Assembly: GCF_004770265.1 (NCBI RefSeq)
Contig: NZ_RQGQ01000004.1
Coordinates: 929,725-993,724 of the forward strand
Direction: 5' to 3'
Length of the DNA: 64,000 nucleotides
DNA from: Leptospira congkakensis
Lineage (GTDB): Bacteria; Spirochaetota; Leptospiria; Leptospirales; Leptospiraceae
Part shown: piece by piece, positions 37,504 to 47,044 of the stretch
How the letters are laid out: each line of letters opens with the position of its first letter
Position numbering within the stretch: the first letter of the stretch is position 1
Program-made: the position numbers and the translations under genes
The notes under the pieces: model-generated
Database searches by the model: none
What the model saw: the letters and a program-made list of their open reading frames with translations, nothing else
What the model was told of the DNA's origin: nothing

Positions 37504-39336
37504 TTAGTACGGAATGGTTAGATAAATGGGTGTTGTAGCCGCCCAAGTTTCTTGTAAATCAGACCTTCCAATGGAACCTTTAAAGTTCCAACCCCAACCA
37601 TATAGAACACCGGATTTTAGAATGGCAAAATTATGTAATGCCCCACACCCAAAGTATTGGATATCTTTGATGCCCACAACAATGTCTCCCGGAGTGTAAA
37701 GTTTGGCAGGTGTTGTTTGACCCGTTCCTAAATTTCCACTGGAGTTTGCTCCCCAACCTTTTACAGTTCCATCACTCAAAATGGCAAAACTTTGTGTGCC
37801 ATTGGCCCAAACAGAAACGGCATTGTATAAACCTGTCACGAGAGTCGGTGTAGGAACAGGAGCCGGTGACCCAGTCCCACCAATTCCCAATTGACCACTG
37901 GCAGCAAGTCCCCATGCATACACGGTTCCATCATTTCTTAAAGCAAGGATATGATCACGTCCTGTTGCGATATGTACAATTCCAGAAAGAGAACTTACTT
38001 TTTTAGGAGTGCCATTGACTTCCGTAGAAGTTCCAAGAACCCCATCACCCAAATTTCCATATTGGTCTTTACCCCAAACATAAACATCACCTGACTTTGT
38101 CAAGGCGGCTGAATGATCAGATCCTCCAATGACTTGGATGATATCTGTCGGAAGGCCAATCACATTCACTGGGTTTGCAGAATAAGTTCCTGCCCCACCC
38201 GTTCCATTCCCAAGTTGGCCTACAGAATTCGAACCAAAACTAACAACCGTTCCGTCTTTTTTCAGAACGAGCACATGATCAAAACCATATACACCCATTA
38301 CCGCATTGGTAATCCCAGGAACCTTCCTCGGCGGATTCCTTGGACCTGCATCCGTCGCAGCTGCTTGTAGATCGCCAATATTCCCCATACCCAATTGACC
38401 AACGGCATTGGCTCCCCAAGTCCAGACAGATCCATCTTCAGTGATGGCAAGGGAACTGTTTTGGTTGAATCCAATCGAAACAACATTAGAAATTGTTGAT
38501 AGTTTGGTAATTTTAGGATTGGTAAGATCTCCCGTGGAAGTTCCCGTTCCGAGTTGTCCAAAATTATTTCGTCCCCAAGTATATAAACTTCCATTGACCA
38601 CATAACCGGAGTGAGACCCTCCAGCCGAAATTCGATTTCCAAAATAAGTCAGGACGGTTTTTTTCGCAGAAACACCCGCTTCATTTGTACAATGGACTTG
38701 GATCTTATTTGCACCAAGTAAAGGTTTCATAGAAACGGATGAAGTAACTTCTCCCTTTCCTACTGTGATATTTTCTTTTTCCGTTTTATTTTGTAAAACA
38801 TGACAGGTTAAAGAATCTGATGTTTTTATATTTAATGCCAAATCATATGTTTTGATGATACTTCCGTCTTTTGGAGATAGAATTTCAAATTTAGATCCGA
38901 CCTCTTTCTGGTTCGCAAGACTCACAAGAAAAATGGTATCTGTCAAATGAGAGATGTCTTCAATGGAAGGTTCTAAATTTTCAGAGGAAGAAAGTTTAAA
39001 GGATCCGAGTGTCTTTCCATTGACGTCCTTTACTAAAATTTCGTAACTACCAGTCCCCAAAGAGAGTTGCCAGGAACCAGTGTCTGTTGTTGTCGAAAGA
39101 GATTTGGAAAGTCCCTCAGCTCGGGAGCTATCCTGGGTTGCTATTTCCAAACTGGCATTGGGGATAGGATTTCCTGCCCCATCGGTTAGGGTTCCCGAAA
39201 CCATGGAGAGGTTCAAAGTAAACCCAAGCAGTGCCAAAGCGGATGGGTCCGTTTCTTTTTTCTCGCAAAAACTAAAAACAGCGAGGCAAAGGACTACGAT
39301 CAGCGGTTTTACGAAAATCTTTCTATTTGTGTACAT
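37504..39336 (-). CDS. RCC1-repeat lipoprotein with an N-terminal Ig/carboxypeptidase-regulatory-like domain
   Basis: The signal with lipobox VFSFC is followed by a domain of the carboxypeptidase-regulatory type (about 40-140: GTLTDGAGNPIPNASLEI). A second beta domain comes next (about 150-240), then seven RCC1 repeats of about 50 residues forming a seven-bladed propeller. Each repeat has a W-G-N/A-x-x-G-Q/N-L-G core (NNFGQLGTG, NAVGQLGMG, NSVGQLGNG, DQYGNLGDG, AASGQLGIG, NSSGNLGTG, NFKGSIGRS). It should lie on the cell surface or in the periplasm and bind a partner. AAGGAG precedes the ATG. The DUF1111 gene follows in the same direction. Confidence 0.85.
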   Translation of the reverse strand: MYTNRKIFVKPLIVVLCLAVFSFCEKKETDPSALALLGFTLNLSMVSGTLTDGAGNPIPNASLEIATQDSSRAEGLSKSLSTTTDTGSWQLSLGTGSYEILVKDVNGKTLGSFKLSSSENLEPSIEDISHLTDTIFLVSLANQKEVGSKFEILSPKDGSIIKTYDLALNIKTSDSLTCHVLQNKTEKENITVGKGEVTSSVSMKPLLGANKIQVHCTNEAGVSAKKTVLTYFGNRISAGGSHSGYVVNGSLYTWGRNNFGQLGTGTSTGDLTNPKITKLSTISNVVSIGFNQNSSLAITEDGSVWTWGANAVGQLGMGNIGDLQAAATDAGPRNPPRKVPGITNAVMGVYGFDHVLVLKKDGTVVSFGSNSVGQLGNGTGGAGTYSANPVNVIGLPTDIIQVIGGSDHSAALTKSGDVYVWGKDQYGNLGDGVLGTSTEVNGTPKKVSSLSGIVHIATGRDHILALRNDGTVYAWGLAASGQLGIGGTGSPAPVPTPTLVTGLYNAVSVWANGTQSFAILSDGTVKGWGANSSGNLGTGQTTPAKLYTPGDIVVGIKDIQYFGCGALHNFAILKSGVLYGWGWNFKGSIGRSDLQETWAATTPIYLTIPY

Positions 39337-39479
39337 GGAATCTGTTCTCCTTAGAGGGTGAGACCAATAATGAAATCGAGTCTCAATTTCAACTAATTTT
39401 TTGAACGTTGTTCCTGTCAAGCACAGAGAAAAATTTCCGAACTCGGGTCGGTTGTGATAGATCTGATCTAGATTTTTGC

Positions 39480-39508
39480 AAAAAAAAAGAGGACGATTTG
39501 TCCTCTTT
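39480..39508 (-). terminator. Strong rho-independent terminator
   Basis: AAAGAGGAC-GATTT-GTCCTCTTT is a 9-bp stem with a 5-nt loop. On the minus strand it is followed by a run of nine T. It ends the unit of the SGNH-hydrolase and membrane-anchored-protein genes. Confidence 0.9.
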
Positions 39509-39540
39509 GAAAGAAATCAGGTAAGTTCGAAATGCGGGAA

Positions 39541-40218
39541 TTATGAATTCGGAACTTGGCTTCTCACTTCGCGTAAGGTAGTAAGCTCTGTTTTCCAAAG
39601 TTTTAAATCTTTTTCAGCAGAAAGTTTTACTTCCCCCGATGGTTTTTTGTTTTCGATCCAATATTCAACCATTTGGATTCTAGATTCCAGTTCGTTGATT
39701 TTAAAATCGAAATAGGCTCTTTGGGTTTTGGCAGAGGGTCTATCAGCTGCCTTCGGCTCTTCGCCGGAAGGTTTGTCTGACCATTTCTCTTTTGCAATCG
39801 AAGCAGAAAAACTAGCATCCATTGCTGTAAAAGAATCCAACATTTCCATATGTTGTTTTTCCTCTGCTTCGGTCATACTCGTTTTGATTTCACGAGGAAT
39901 GTAGAAATTCTTTGGATATTTGGCCGCAAAATCTCTCCATTCTTCTTTGATCTCTTCTTTACGATTTGGTTTTTTTTCCAATGCAAACGGCCATAGAACC
40001 TCAGCCTGTGCCAATTCCAATTCTTCTGGATTGGGAGCGTCGGCAAACTCTGGATCGTCAAACAACGACTTGGCGTGACTTTCTGAATTTCCGAAATCGG
40101 AATCGGTGACATTTACTTGTTGGGTTGTTTTTTGTGCGGAAAACTTCCAAATCACAAAAGAAAACAAAACAAGTAAAAAACCACAAACCGAAATGATACC
40201 TATAAACCGTTTATTCAT
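39541..40218 (-). CDS. Unknown membrane-anchored protein
   Basis: The 225-residue product has one N-terminal helix (about 6-26) and a long hydrophilic, partly helical domain. An acidic linker (about 35-70) comes first and a coiled segment near the C-terminus. No motif is recognised. It starts 11 nt after the SGNH-hydrolase gene, in the same direction, so it may be its membrane or periplasmic partner. The strong terminator lies about 30 nt after the stop. Confidence 0.6.
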   Translation of the reverse strand: MNKRFIGIISVCGFLLVLFSFVIWKFSAQKTTQQVNVTDSDFGNSESHAKSLFDDPEFADAPNPEELELAQAEVLWPFALEKKPNRKEEIKEEWRDFAAKYPKNFYIPREIKTSMTEAEEKQHMEMLDSFTAMDASFSASIAKEKWSDKPSGEEPKAADRPSAKTQRAYFDFKINELESRIQMVEYWIENKKPSGEVKLSAEKDLKLWKTELTTLREVRSQVPNS

Positions 40219-40229
40219 TGTTTAACCTC

Positions 40230-41495
40230 TTAAGTAAAGATAGAAACTACCCAAGAAATTGCCTGACCAAAGATATTCTCTGTTAGGAATTTTTTTAGGT
40301 CTACAGGGTTTCTATTGAGGGAATCGTAATACCAAGCAGTGTATTCACTCACTTGCGGGATTGAATATCCATAACGAGTGTTAATTGCTTTGATCAATTC
40401 ATTTGCAAACAAAGAGTGACCATACATATTCGGGTGAACACCATCTAATCCAAACACACCTGGTTGGTTAGGAAGTGGCCAATTGGCACGAGCATTTCCT
40501 GGAGACCAACCATCAGCACTACGGATAGGTCTTCCATTTTCTTTTAAATCATCAAAAATCACTTTTAAATCAGCCACCGCAAATCGCATAGTTGCAGCTT
40601 GTGCTTTGATTTCGTTGTTTAACATAGTAAGGAAAGTGGAAATGGAAGCGATTTCATTGGCATCCAAAACTTGGTTAGGATCTGATACAGAGTTTCTAAA
40701 AAATGCTTTTAAACCTGTATAGTTCGCACGACCATTTGGATCTTTATAATTTTCTAAGAAAGCAATTGAAGTTACGTTAGGAACGGTAAAAAGAACTCCA
40801 CCTTGCAAACTTCCCATAACAGACATTCTGCGGAAAAATTCACGGATGTCTCTTTTGAATCTGGTTTCATCCAAACAATCAGTGGATGTATGTAATGCAG
40901 TACAAAGTACGTGGTTCGCACCAGCCGATCCAAAGAGGAAAGTTGGTTTTACTTTTTCCATCACTTGGGTTTGTGTTCCCGCATCTCTCAGTCCAAAACG
41001 ATGGAATTTATCAGGTTCTTGGCAATCAGCAACAGTCACCCAACGGTAAGTGTACCAATACCATTTTTCCCAGTACCATTCTTTTTCTTGTTTGGTGGCA
41101 GTGATGTCTTCGCATTTACCGGAAGTTTTGAGTAGGCTAGTATACTCAGCTCCCGTGATCCCTGCGTGAGTGGGAAGAGAAACTGTGGATGCATTTCCAC
41201 CAATGATACTTTCCGCAATACAGAAAATACCACAGTTCCATTTGAGTACATCTTCTAAATTTACATAAGGCCCTTTGAGGACATTGTAAGAAACAGTGGC
41301 ACCTGCTTGTTTGCTCACAAGAACCGGATAAGCCCAATCTTGCGTTTTTTTCTCAACCGTAACTCCAAAGAATCCTTGGCTAAGGGAATCTCCCACGACC
41401 CCTACTCTTTGGAACATCTGGCTTTGAGTTTGTGCAGAAAGCGATCCTGCGAAAACCAGTGACAATACCAGTCCTTTTGCTATTTTTACGTTCAT
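40230..41495 (-). CDS. SGNH/GDSL-family hydrolase, exported
   Basis: A signal peptide (about 1-22, ending SLSAQ) leads to the GDSL block [23 protein letters not shown] segment sits in the position of block III, and [12 protein letters not shown] (block V) carries the catalytic-type D/H pair. The fold suggests esterase, lipase or acyltransferase activity in the periplasm or at the surface. The longer frame starts ten codons earlier, but GGGAGG lies directly ahead of the ATG chosen. It is divergent from the Fur-box operon. Confidence 0.78.
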   Translation of the reverse strand: MNVKIAKGLVLSLVFAGSLSAQTQSQMFQRVGVVGDSLSQGFFGVTVEKKTQDWAYPVLVSKQAGATVSYNVLKGPYVNLEDVLKWNCGIFCIAESIIGGNASTVSLPTHAGITGAEYTSLLKTSGKCEDITATKQEKEWYWEKWYWYTYRWVTVADCQEPDKFHRFGLRDAGTQTQVMEKVKPTFLFGSAGANHVLCTALHTSTDCLDETRFKRDIREFFRRMSVMGSLQGGVLFTVPNVTSIAFLENYKDPNGRANYTGLKAFFRNSVSDPNQVLDANEIASISTFLTMLNNEIKAQAATMRFAVADLKVIFDDLKENGRPIRSADGWSPGNARANWPLPNQPGVFGLDGVHPNMYGHSLFANELIKAINTRYGYSIPQVSEYTAWYYDSLNRNPVDLKKFLTENIFGQAISWVVSIFT

Positions 41496-41711
41496 ATTTC
41501 CTCCCAATCGGAACATTTTTAACATATTTTATACAATTGCCACAATTTCATGACTTTTTGAACGAGTGTCAAATAATTTATTTCCGAACCACTGAGATTT
41601 TTTGAACAAAGTTCACGATCCTCTCCATATCCTGCCCTGATAAAAATCAATCAGATACAAAATAAATCATATTGCCGCCGTAGAGGACGTTATGAACGTT
41701 GTTTAATTAAT

Positions 41712-41730
41712 AATGAGAATTATTCTCATT
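41712..41730 (+). promoter_or_regulatory. Fur box of the iron-uptake operon
   Basis: AATGAGAA-TTA-TTCTCATT is a perfect 19-bp palindrome. In the 7-1-7 reading it is TGAGAAT-T-ATTCTCA, close to the classic Fur consensus. It ends 22 nt before the first ATG, so Fur binding would block the promoter or the early transcript. Confidence 0.8.
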
Positions 41731-41752
41731 TAGATAGAGGAGAGAAACTCAT

Positions 41753-43045
41753 ATGAACATGAAACGAACTCTGACGCTCGTACTTTCACTTGGTCTTGTA
41801 TTAAATGACTGTACCCCCGAAACAGAAAACACAAAAACAAATATGTTAGCAGCGTTGGTCTTGGCCGCAAGTGGTCCCAACCAAACTGCATTTTTGGAAA
41901 CCTATTCGCAGATCGCTTTCCAAAATTATAGCGATGCCTACACAGATGTCGTCGCGTTAAGACAAAAAGTATCTGCTTTTACAGCGAAAGCATCCCCTAC
42001 CCTTGCCGAGCTAAATGAAATCAAAACCTATTGGAGAAAAGCTCGCCGAAGTTATCTCCAAACAGAAATCTTTCGTTTCAGCCAGGGGCCAATTGACAAT
42101 CCGGCACTGACTGGTGGCGTAGAAATCGAACCGCTTGTGAACGCTTGGCCACTGGATGAAGGATACATTGATTCAGTTGTACTGACAGGTACAATCACAA
42201 AACAAGGATTAATTGATGCAAATGAAGGTGATTGCGCTACTGGAACTTGCCCCGATGGAGATTCTGCAAAAAATATTTCTGTAGGTTGGCATGCCATTGA
42301 ATACTTGTTATGGGGAGCAGATGCACCAAACAATTTCACACCAGGAAATACAATTACTCAGACCAACTTCACAACAGCAAATGGAGCGGGAAATGCACAA
42401 GCGAAACGATCGGCTTATCTTTTGTATTCTACAGAGATTTTGGAAAACCATCTCCTTCAATTGAAAAATGCCTGGGATCCTTCTCTTTCCACTTCCTATG
42501 TTTCTAAATTTAAATCTACTTCCACTTCTTTTGAAAATGTATTACGTGGGATTGCAAGATTTTCCGGTGGAGAATGGGGCGGAGAAAGGATGACAGGAGT
42601 TTTCGGTGGAGAACAAGAAGAAGAACATTCTTGTTTTTCAGACAATACAAAAGCTGACTTTTATTATGACGCCAAGGGACTAGATAACCTTTTTAACGGA
42701 ACTTACACAGGTTCTCAAACCATTAATGGTTATGGCTTAAAAAATCTACTAGGCAATGAATCGAGTTATATCAAGGAAAGAATTGCTACTGCAGAATTAT
42801 TTTGCCTAAATGAATTCACAGAAGATGTTTCCTTAAACCAAGCTTGTAATAGTTCCATTATTTCCAGTCGGTTCGATCGTATGATTGCGACAGTGAACGT
42901 CTCTGGTTCTGCAACAGAAAACGCCGACTACAACCTCTTCCGTTACCAAATCCAACCAGCAGTACAAGAAATTGCAAAAGCACTACAACGGTCTGCCGCA
43001 AACTTTGGTGTCTCGATTGGAGACGACGGTTTAGTTCTCGAATAA
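41753..43045 (+). CDS. Imelysin-family (M75) lipoprotein, first copy
   Basis: The 430-residue protein has a short signal ending in LNDC (Cys20) and the helical imelysin fold. The signature GxHxxE appears intact as GWHAIEYLLWG (G178, H180, E183). IrpA/ICMP-type imelysins sit in the outer part of the envelope and are made under iron starvation; they are thought to bind iron or a haem-related ligand rather than cut peptides. AGGAG precedes the ATG. It leads the five-gene operon behind the Fur box. Confidence 0.87.
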   Translation: MNMKRTLTLVLSLGLVLNDCTPETENTKTNMLAALVLAASGPNQTAFLETYSQIAFQNYSDAYTDVVALRQKVSAFTAKASPTLAELNEIKTYWRKARRSYLQTEIFRFSQGPIDNPALTGGVEIEPLVNAWPLDEGYIDSVVLTGTITKQGLIDANEGDCATGTCPDGDSAKNISVGWHAIEYLLWGADAPNNFTPGNTITQTNFTTANGAGNAQAKRSAYLLYSTEILENHLLQLKNAWDPSLSTSYVSKFKSTSTSFENVLRGIARFSGGEWGGERMTGVFGGEQEEEHSCFSDNTKADFYYDAKGLDNLFNGTYTGSQTINGYGLKNLLGNESSYIKERIATAELFCLNEFTEDVSLNQACNSSIISSRFDRMIATVNVSGSATENADYNLFRYQIQPAVQEIAKALQRSAANFGVSIGDDGLVLE

Positions 43046-43060
43046 TTGAAAAACATAAAA

Positions 43061-44590
43061 ATGAAATTAAAACACCTTATCCTAATCATAAGTCTCGGAT
43101 TCCATCTCCAATGCAAAAAAAATGAAGATGAAAAAAACCTAAACACTGCCATCATTCTATCTGCCATTCTTTCTTCTCCCTCCTGTTCTACGGGAGATTT
43201 TTTAAATGATCCCTGTGAACAATTTAGTGGTGGTGATACTACCACCTTTGATTCTACGGAATCTGCATTTGATTTAGAAGCCGCCAATGTTGTGGATCCT
43301 AGACGTTCTATCGATTTCCAAGATGGAAATGCAAACTTCAATCGCACTTGGCTTCCTACTGGAAACTCATCTGTGGCAGGACTTGGGCCTGTCTTTAACA
43401 ACCGTTCGTGCCAAGGTTGCCATGTCAAAGATGGACGAGGTCGACCTCCAGCAGATGGAACTAGTTTCTCATCAATGCTCATTCGTTTGAGTGTTTCTGG
43501 ATCCAATCCAACGACTGGTGGCCCACTTCCTATGACAAACTTTGGCACCCAATTGAATACCGAAGGAATTTTAGAATTTGGAACAGGAACTCAAATTCCC
43601 AAAGAAGGAACAGCTAACATTACTTATACAGAAGAACCAGGAAATTTTCCCGATGGAGAATCATATTCTCTACGGAAACCAAGTTATACAATCACTTGGA
43701 ATGTGGGAGGCGGCGCCACACAAATTAATGTCGCAAATCCTGGCCAAGCCTATCATCCAACAAACAATCCTTCAGGATCTTATTTCATTTCACCAAGAAC
43801 GGCACCTATGCTCCCAGGGCTTGGACTTTTGGAAGCAATTCCAGAATCTACCATTCGTTCTTTTGTCGATGCCAATGATTCAAATGGAGATGGAATTTCA
43901 GGAAGGGCAAACTTGGTTTGGGATACAACACAAGCAAAATCATTTCTCGGACGGTTTGGATGGAAAGCAAACCAACCCAACCTAACACATCAAAACGCAA
44001 GTGCTTTTCTTGGTGACATTGGTCTTACAACTCCCATCTTTCCCAGTGAAAATTGTGCCACCGGACAAACTGTATGTACAGCAAGCCCATCAGGAAATGG
44101 ATCTAATCCAGAAATCTCTAACGAACGTTTGAGCCGTGTTACATTTTACACAAGTCTTGTGAGTGTTCCCGGTAGACGTGGTTGGAGATCAGAGGATGTG
44201 AAAAAAGGAAAAGAACTTTTCATCCAAATTGGATGTTCCTCTTGCCATATCCCGAGATTAAAAACGGGAGATCATTCCATTGCAGAAATTTCCAACCAAG
44301 AAATACGACCTTATACAGACTTACTTCTCCACGATATGGGAGATGCCTTGAGTGATAATCGTTCTGATTTTTTAGCATCAGGGAATGAGTGGAGGACCAC
44401 TCCACTTTGGGGGCTTGGGCTCATTGAACGAGTGAATGGCCATGAACTTTTGATGCATGATGGAAGAGCTCGGGGAATTCAAGAAGCAATCCTATGGCAC
44501 GGTGGCGAAGGGGAACAAAGTAAAAACAATTATAAACTTTTACCCAAAGAATCTAGAACAAAGGTCCTCAGTTTTTTAAAATCTTTATGA
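43061..44590 (+). CDS. DUF1111 dihaem c-type cytochrome-like lipoprotein of the imelysin operon
   Basis: The lipobox GFHLQC is followed by two CxxCH haem sites: SCQGCH near residue 117-121 and CSSCH near residue 390. Conserved family blocks surround them, such as GDGISGRANLVWD, LGRFGWKANQPNL, DIGLTTPIFPSENC and the final HDGRARGIQEAILWHGGEGE. The COG3488 family often neighbours imelysins and may act as a redox partner, for example for ferric or ferrous iron in the periplasm. That is inference. The frame opens at a TTG right after the imelysin stop; I use the ATG five codons in. It ends in an ATGA overlap with the next gene. Confidence 0.85.
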   Translation: MKLKHLILIISLGFHLQCKKNEDEKNLNTAIILSAILSSPSCSTGDFLNDPCEQFSGGDTTTFDSTESAFDLEAANVVDPRRSIDFQDGNANFNRTWLPTGNSSVAGLGPVFNNRSCQGCHVKDGRGRPPADGTSFSSMLIRLSVSGSNPTTGGPLPMTNFGTQLNTEGILEFGTGTQIPKEGTANITYTEEPGNFPDGESYSLRKPSYTITWNVGGGATQINVANPGQAYHPTNNPSGSYFISPRTAPMLPGLGLLEAIPESTIRSFVDANDSNGDGISGRANLVWDTTQAKSFLGRFGWKANQPNLTHQNASAFLGDIGLTTPIFPSENCATGQTVCTASPSGNGSNPEISNERLSRVTFYTSLVSVPGRRGWRSEDVKKGKELFIQIGCSSCHIPRLKTGDHSIAEISNQEIRPYTDLLLHDMGDALSDNRSDFLASGNEWRTTPLWGLGLIERVNGHELLMHDGRARGIQEAILWHGGEGEQSKNNYKLLPKESRTKVLSFLKSL

Positions 44591-45723
44591 AACCATTGAA
44601 TCTTATATTAAAAATTCTAACCTTCGGATTCTACATTTTGTTATACAACTGTGGAGCGAATTCAGACAAAGCTTCTGAAAGAGCACAAATTCTTGGTTTG
44701 GTGGACACCTATTTTAGAACCTATAGCACTTCAAGTTTACTCAGTGATATCACAAACAAACTCATCATTCCGAAATATACTAATTTAGATACAAAAGTGT
44801 CTGCATTACAAACGGCCACCACGACCTATACAGCAAACCCTGATGTTACTAATTTAAATGCAGTTCGAAATGCATGGATCGAAGCCGATTTGGCATATAG
44901 AGAAATTGAATGGGCTTATTTTGGGCCGGCTTATATCCCATACAATGTTTATCTTTATTTGGATAGTTTTTCTAGGTCATTCCCCATTGATCCCACCGCT
45001 ATCGAATCCAAAATCACATCCAATTTAACACCGAATGGATTACGAGTGGATGGCCTTGATGCCGCAGAGTATTTACTTTTTAAAGATAACACCACAACTA
45101 CGAATGCCGCTTTTGCGGATAACAATCGAAAAAACTATCTAAACAAACTCATCCAAGACATCAAAACCCAAACAGGCCTACTCCTCATTCATTGGGATAA
45201 ATCAAAATCATCTTCATTTTATTATTCCTTTACCAATGCAGGGAAAGGAAGTCGCGAGTATCCAAACACAAAAGATGGACTGACTGAACTAACCAACCAA
45301 ATGGTATTTTTTTGTAACACCATTGTGGATATTAAAATTGCAGAACCTTCAGGATTACGGGCAACCAATTTAGGTGTAAAAGATATCACAAAAGTTGAAA
45401 CACCATATGCTAACCTTGCCCTTGATTCTTTATTAAAGAACTTACAGGGTTTTTCTGATTTAGGCGAAGCTGGGTTTTACCAATTTCTTGCCCTTCGAAG
45501 CGAAACTGTCACCCCGAGACTAAAAACACAAATCAGAACTACAACGACTGCGGTAACCTTGGTAAAAACAAAATACGGAACCTTTCAAAATGCAATTCTA
45601 ACGGGCGGAAGTGATGTAGAACTTATGTTAAATGAATTTAAAAAACTCAGAGTGCTCATCTCAACAGAAGTGATCAGTTCCCTTGGTGGTACTATTGGAG
45701 TGAGTTCAAATGATGGCGATTGA
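44587..45723 (+). CDS. Imelysin-family lipoprotein, second copy with degenerate motif
   Basis: The 378-residue protein shares the imelysin fold and has a lipobox (LLYNC, Cys22). The signature position reads GLDAAEYLLF (G156, D158, E161), so the His of GxHxxE is replaced by Asp and the residue before Glu is Ala. If that His helps coordinate metal in the first copy, this copy has either lost or changed the function. It overlaps both neighbouring genes (ATGA before, 14 nt after), consistent with fixed stoichiometry. Two imelysins around a DUF1111 protein is a recurring arrangement. Confidence 0.78.
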   Translation: MKPLNLILKILTFGFYILLYNCGANSDKASERAQILGLVDTYFRTYSTSSLLSDITNKLIIPKYTNLDTKVSALQTATTTYTANPDVTNLNAVRNAWIEADLAYREIEWAYFGPAYIPYNVYLYLDSFSRSFPIDPTAIESKITSNLTPNGLRVDGLDAAEYLLFKDNTTTTNAAFADNNRKNYLNKLIQDIKTQTGLLLIHWDKSKSSSFYYSFTNAGKGSREYPNTKDGLTELTNQMVFFCNTIVDIKIAEPSGLRATNLGVKDITKVETPYANLALDSLLKNLQGFSDLGEAGFYQFLALRSETVTPRLKTQIRTTTTAVTLVKTKYGTFQNAILTGGSDVELMLNEFKKLRVLISTEVISSLGGTIGVSSNDGD

Positions 45724-47044
45724 TCAATTGCGTAAAAACGTTCCTTCCTATTCCTTACATTTCTTTCGCATTGCTTATGGGTTTGCGACAACGATTCTTA
45801 TCTTTAGATATTTTTATTATGGATGGATTCATTCCTACTTCATCAAACCTATCTTTTTCTTCAAACATTTTGGCTTCGAATGGATTCACCCACTTCCTCC
45901 AGTTTTCACCTATCTATTATTTGGTGTTCTTTTCCTGACGGCTCTTGGGATTTTTTTAGGATACTTTCTTAGATTCAATCTCTTTGTTTTTACCATTGGA
46001 TTCACATGGTTTCATTTTTCTGATGCTACCATCTATTTGAATCATTATTACCTAATTTCGTTACTTGGTTTTTTATTGTGCTTATCTCCCGTAAGCGAAC
46101 GAAATCTCCCTTTATGGAAATGGAAGGATTGGATCCAAACACTGAAACCAATTCCTAAACTTTGGCTTTATACCTTTCGATTACAAATGGGACTTATTTA
46201 TTTTTTTGGAGGAGTAGCCAAACTCCAACCAGATTGGCTACTCGAAGCCCTCCCACTAAAGCTGTGGTTGTACCAATCGGAAGGAAAACTTCCTTTCCTC
46301 GATCCCATTCTTGGCCTTCCTTTAACTGCTTATGTGTTTTCTTGGATTGGTGTGGTCTTTGATTTAAGTGTTCCTTTTTTCCTTTGTACAAAAAGATTTC
46401 GATTTCCGGCTTGGCTTGTTGTTTTATTCTTTCACAGCTTTACCTCCTTTTTATTTCCCATCGGTGTATTTCCCATCGTCATGAGTTTATCCTCTCTTAT
46501 CTTCTTTGATCCCCATTGGCCCATTGTTTTGATAAACAAAGTTTTTAAAAATGAGTTCAATACTTCTGTGGAAACGAAAATTCAAAAAGAACCAAAACAA
46601 GAGACAAAAACAAAACCTTTTGAATTTAAAGAATACTTTCTCTTCACCTATCTAACGTTACAAATTGTGATTCCTTTCCGGCATATCTTTTATCCTGGAC
46701 AGGTGATTTGGACAGAAGAAGCCATTAAGTTTTCTTGGCAGGTGATGGTTGCCGACAAAGTGGGATCTGCGATTTTTTGGGTGAACAAAGAACCCATTGA
46801 TCCAAGGGATATTCTCACCAACTACCAATATAGAATGATGACCATCCAACCAGAACATATCTTACAATTTGCAAAGTTTTTACAAAAAAAAGAATTCGAA
46901 CGATCAGGGGAAAAAAATGTACCTGTTTATGTTCAATCTTTTGTTTCGATCAACGGAAAACCAGCAAAACCATTATTTCCACCTAATGAAGATCTAACTA
47001 AGATCAAAATCAATTTTTCTCCCATGCAAGGACTCCTTCGATGA
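45710..47044 (+). CDS. HTTM-domain membrane protein resembling vitamin-K-dependent gamma-carboxylase
   Basis: The 444-residue protein has about seven or eight membrane helices and then a C-terminal soluble part with basic and aromatic residues. The membrane half resembles human GGCX over long stretches. YLNHYYLISLLGFL matches its NNHSYLYGLLAF. QMGLIYFFGGVAKLQPDW matches QIFIVYFIAGVKKLDADW, keeping the position of the catalytic Lys218 as K171. LFFHSFTSFLFPIG matches YFHCMNSQLFSIG. H112 aligns with His160. Carboxylation, epoxidation or another quinone-linked chemistry is therefore conceivable. Its start overlaps the second imelysin and its stop overlaps the receptor gene. Confidence 0.78.
   Translation: MMAIDQLRKNVPSYSLHFFRIAYGFATTILIFRYFYYGWIHSYFIKPIFFFKHFGFEWIHPLPPVFTYLLFGVLFLTALGIFLGYFLRFNLFVFTIGFTWFHFSDATIYLNHYYLISLLGFLLCLSPVSERNLPLWKWKDWIQTLKPIPKLWLYTFRLQMGLIYFFGGVAKLQPDWLLEALPLKLWLYQSEGKLPFLDPILGLPLTAYVFSWIGVVFDLSVPFFLCTKRFRFPAWLVVLFFHSFTSFLFPIGVFPIVMSLSSLIFFDPHWPIVLINKVFKNEFNTSVETKIQKEPKQETKTKPFEFKEYFLFTYLTLQIVIPFRHIFYPGQVIWTEEAIKFSWQVMVADKVGSAIFWVNKEPIDPRDILTNYQYRMMTIQPEHILQFAKFLQKKEFERSGEKNVPVYVQSFVSINGKPAKPLFPPNEDLTKIKINFSPMQGLLR

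Noticed and set aside
41603..41615. TGAAC-AAA-GTTCA palindrome upstream of the iron operon as an SOS (LexA) box
   Set aside because: The spacing does not match the LexA box forms I know, and the operon is not an SOS-type gene set. It may still be a site of unknown use.
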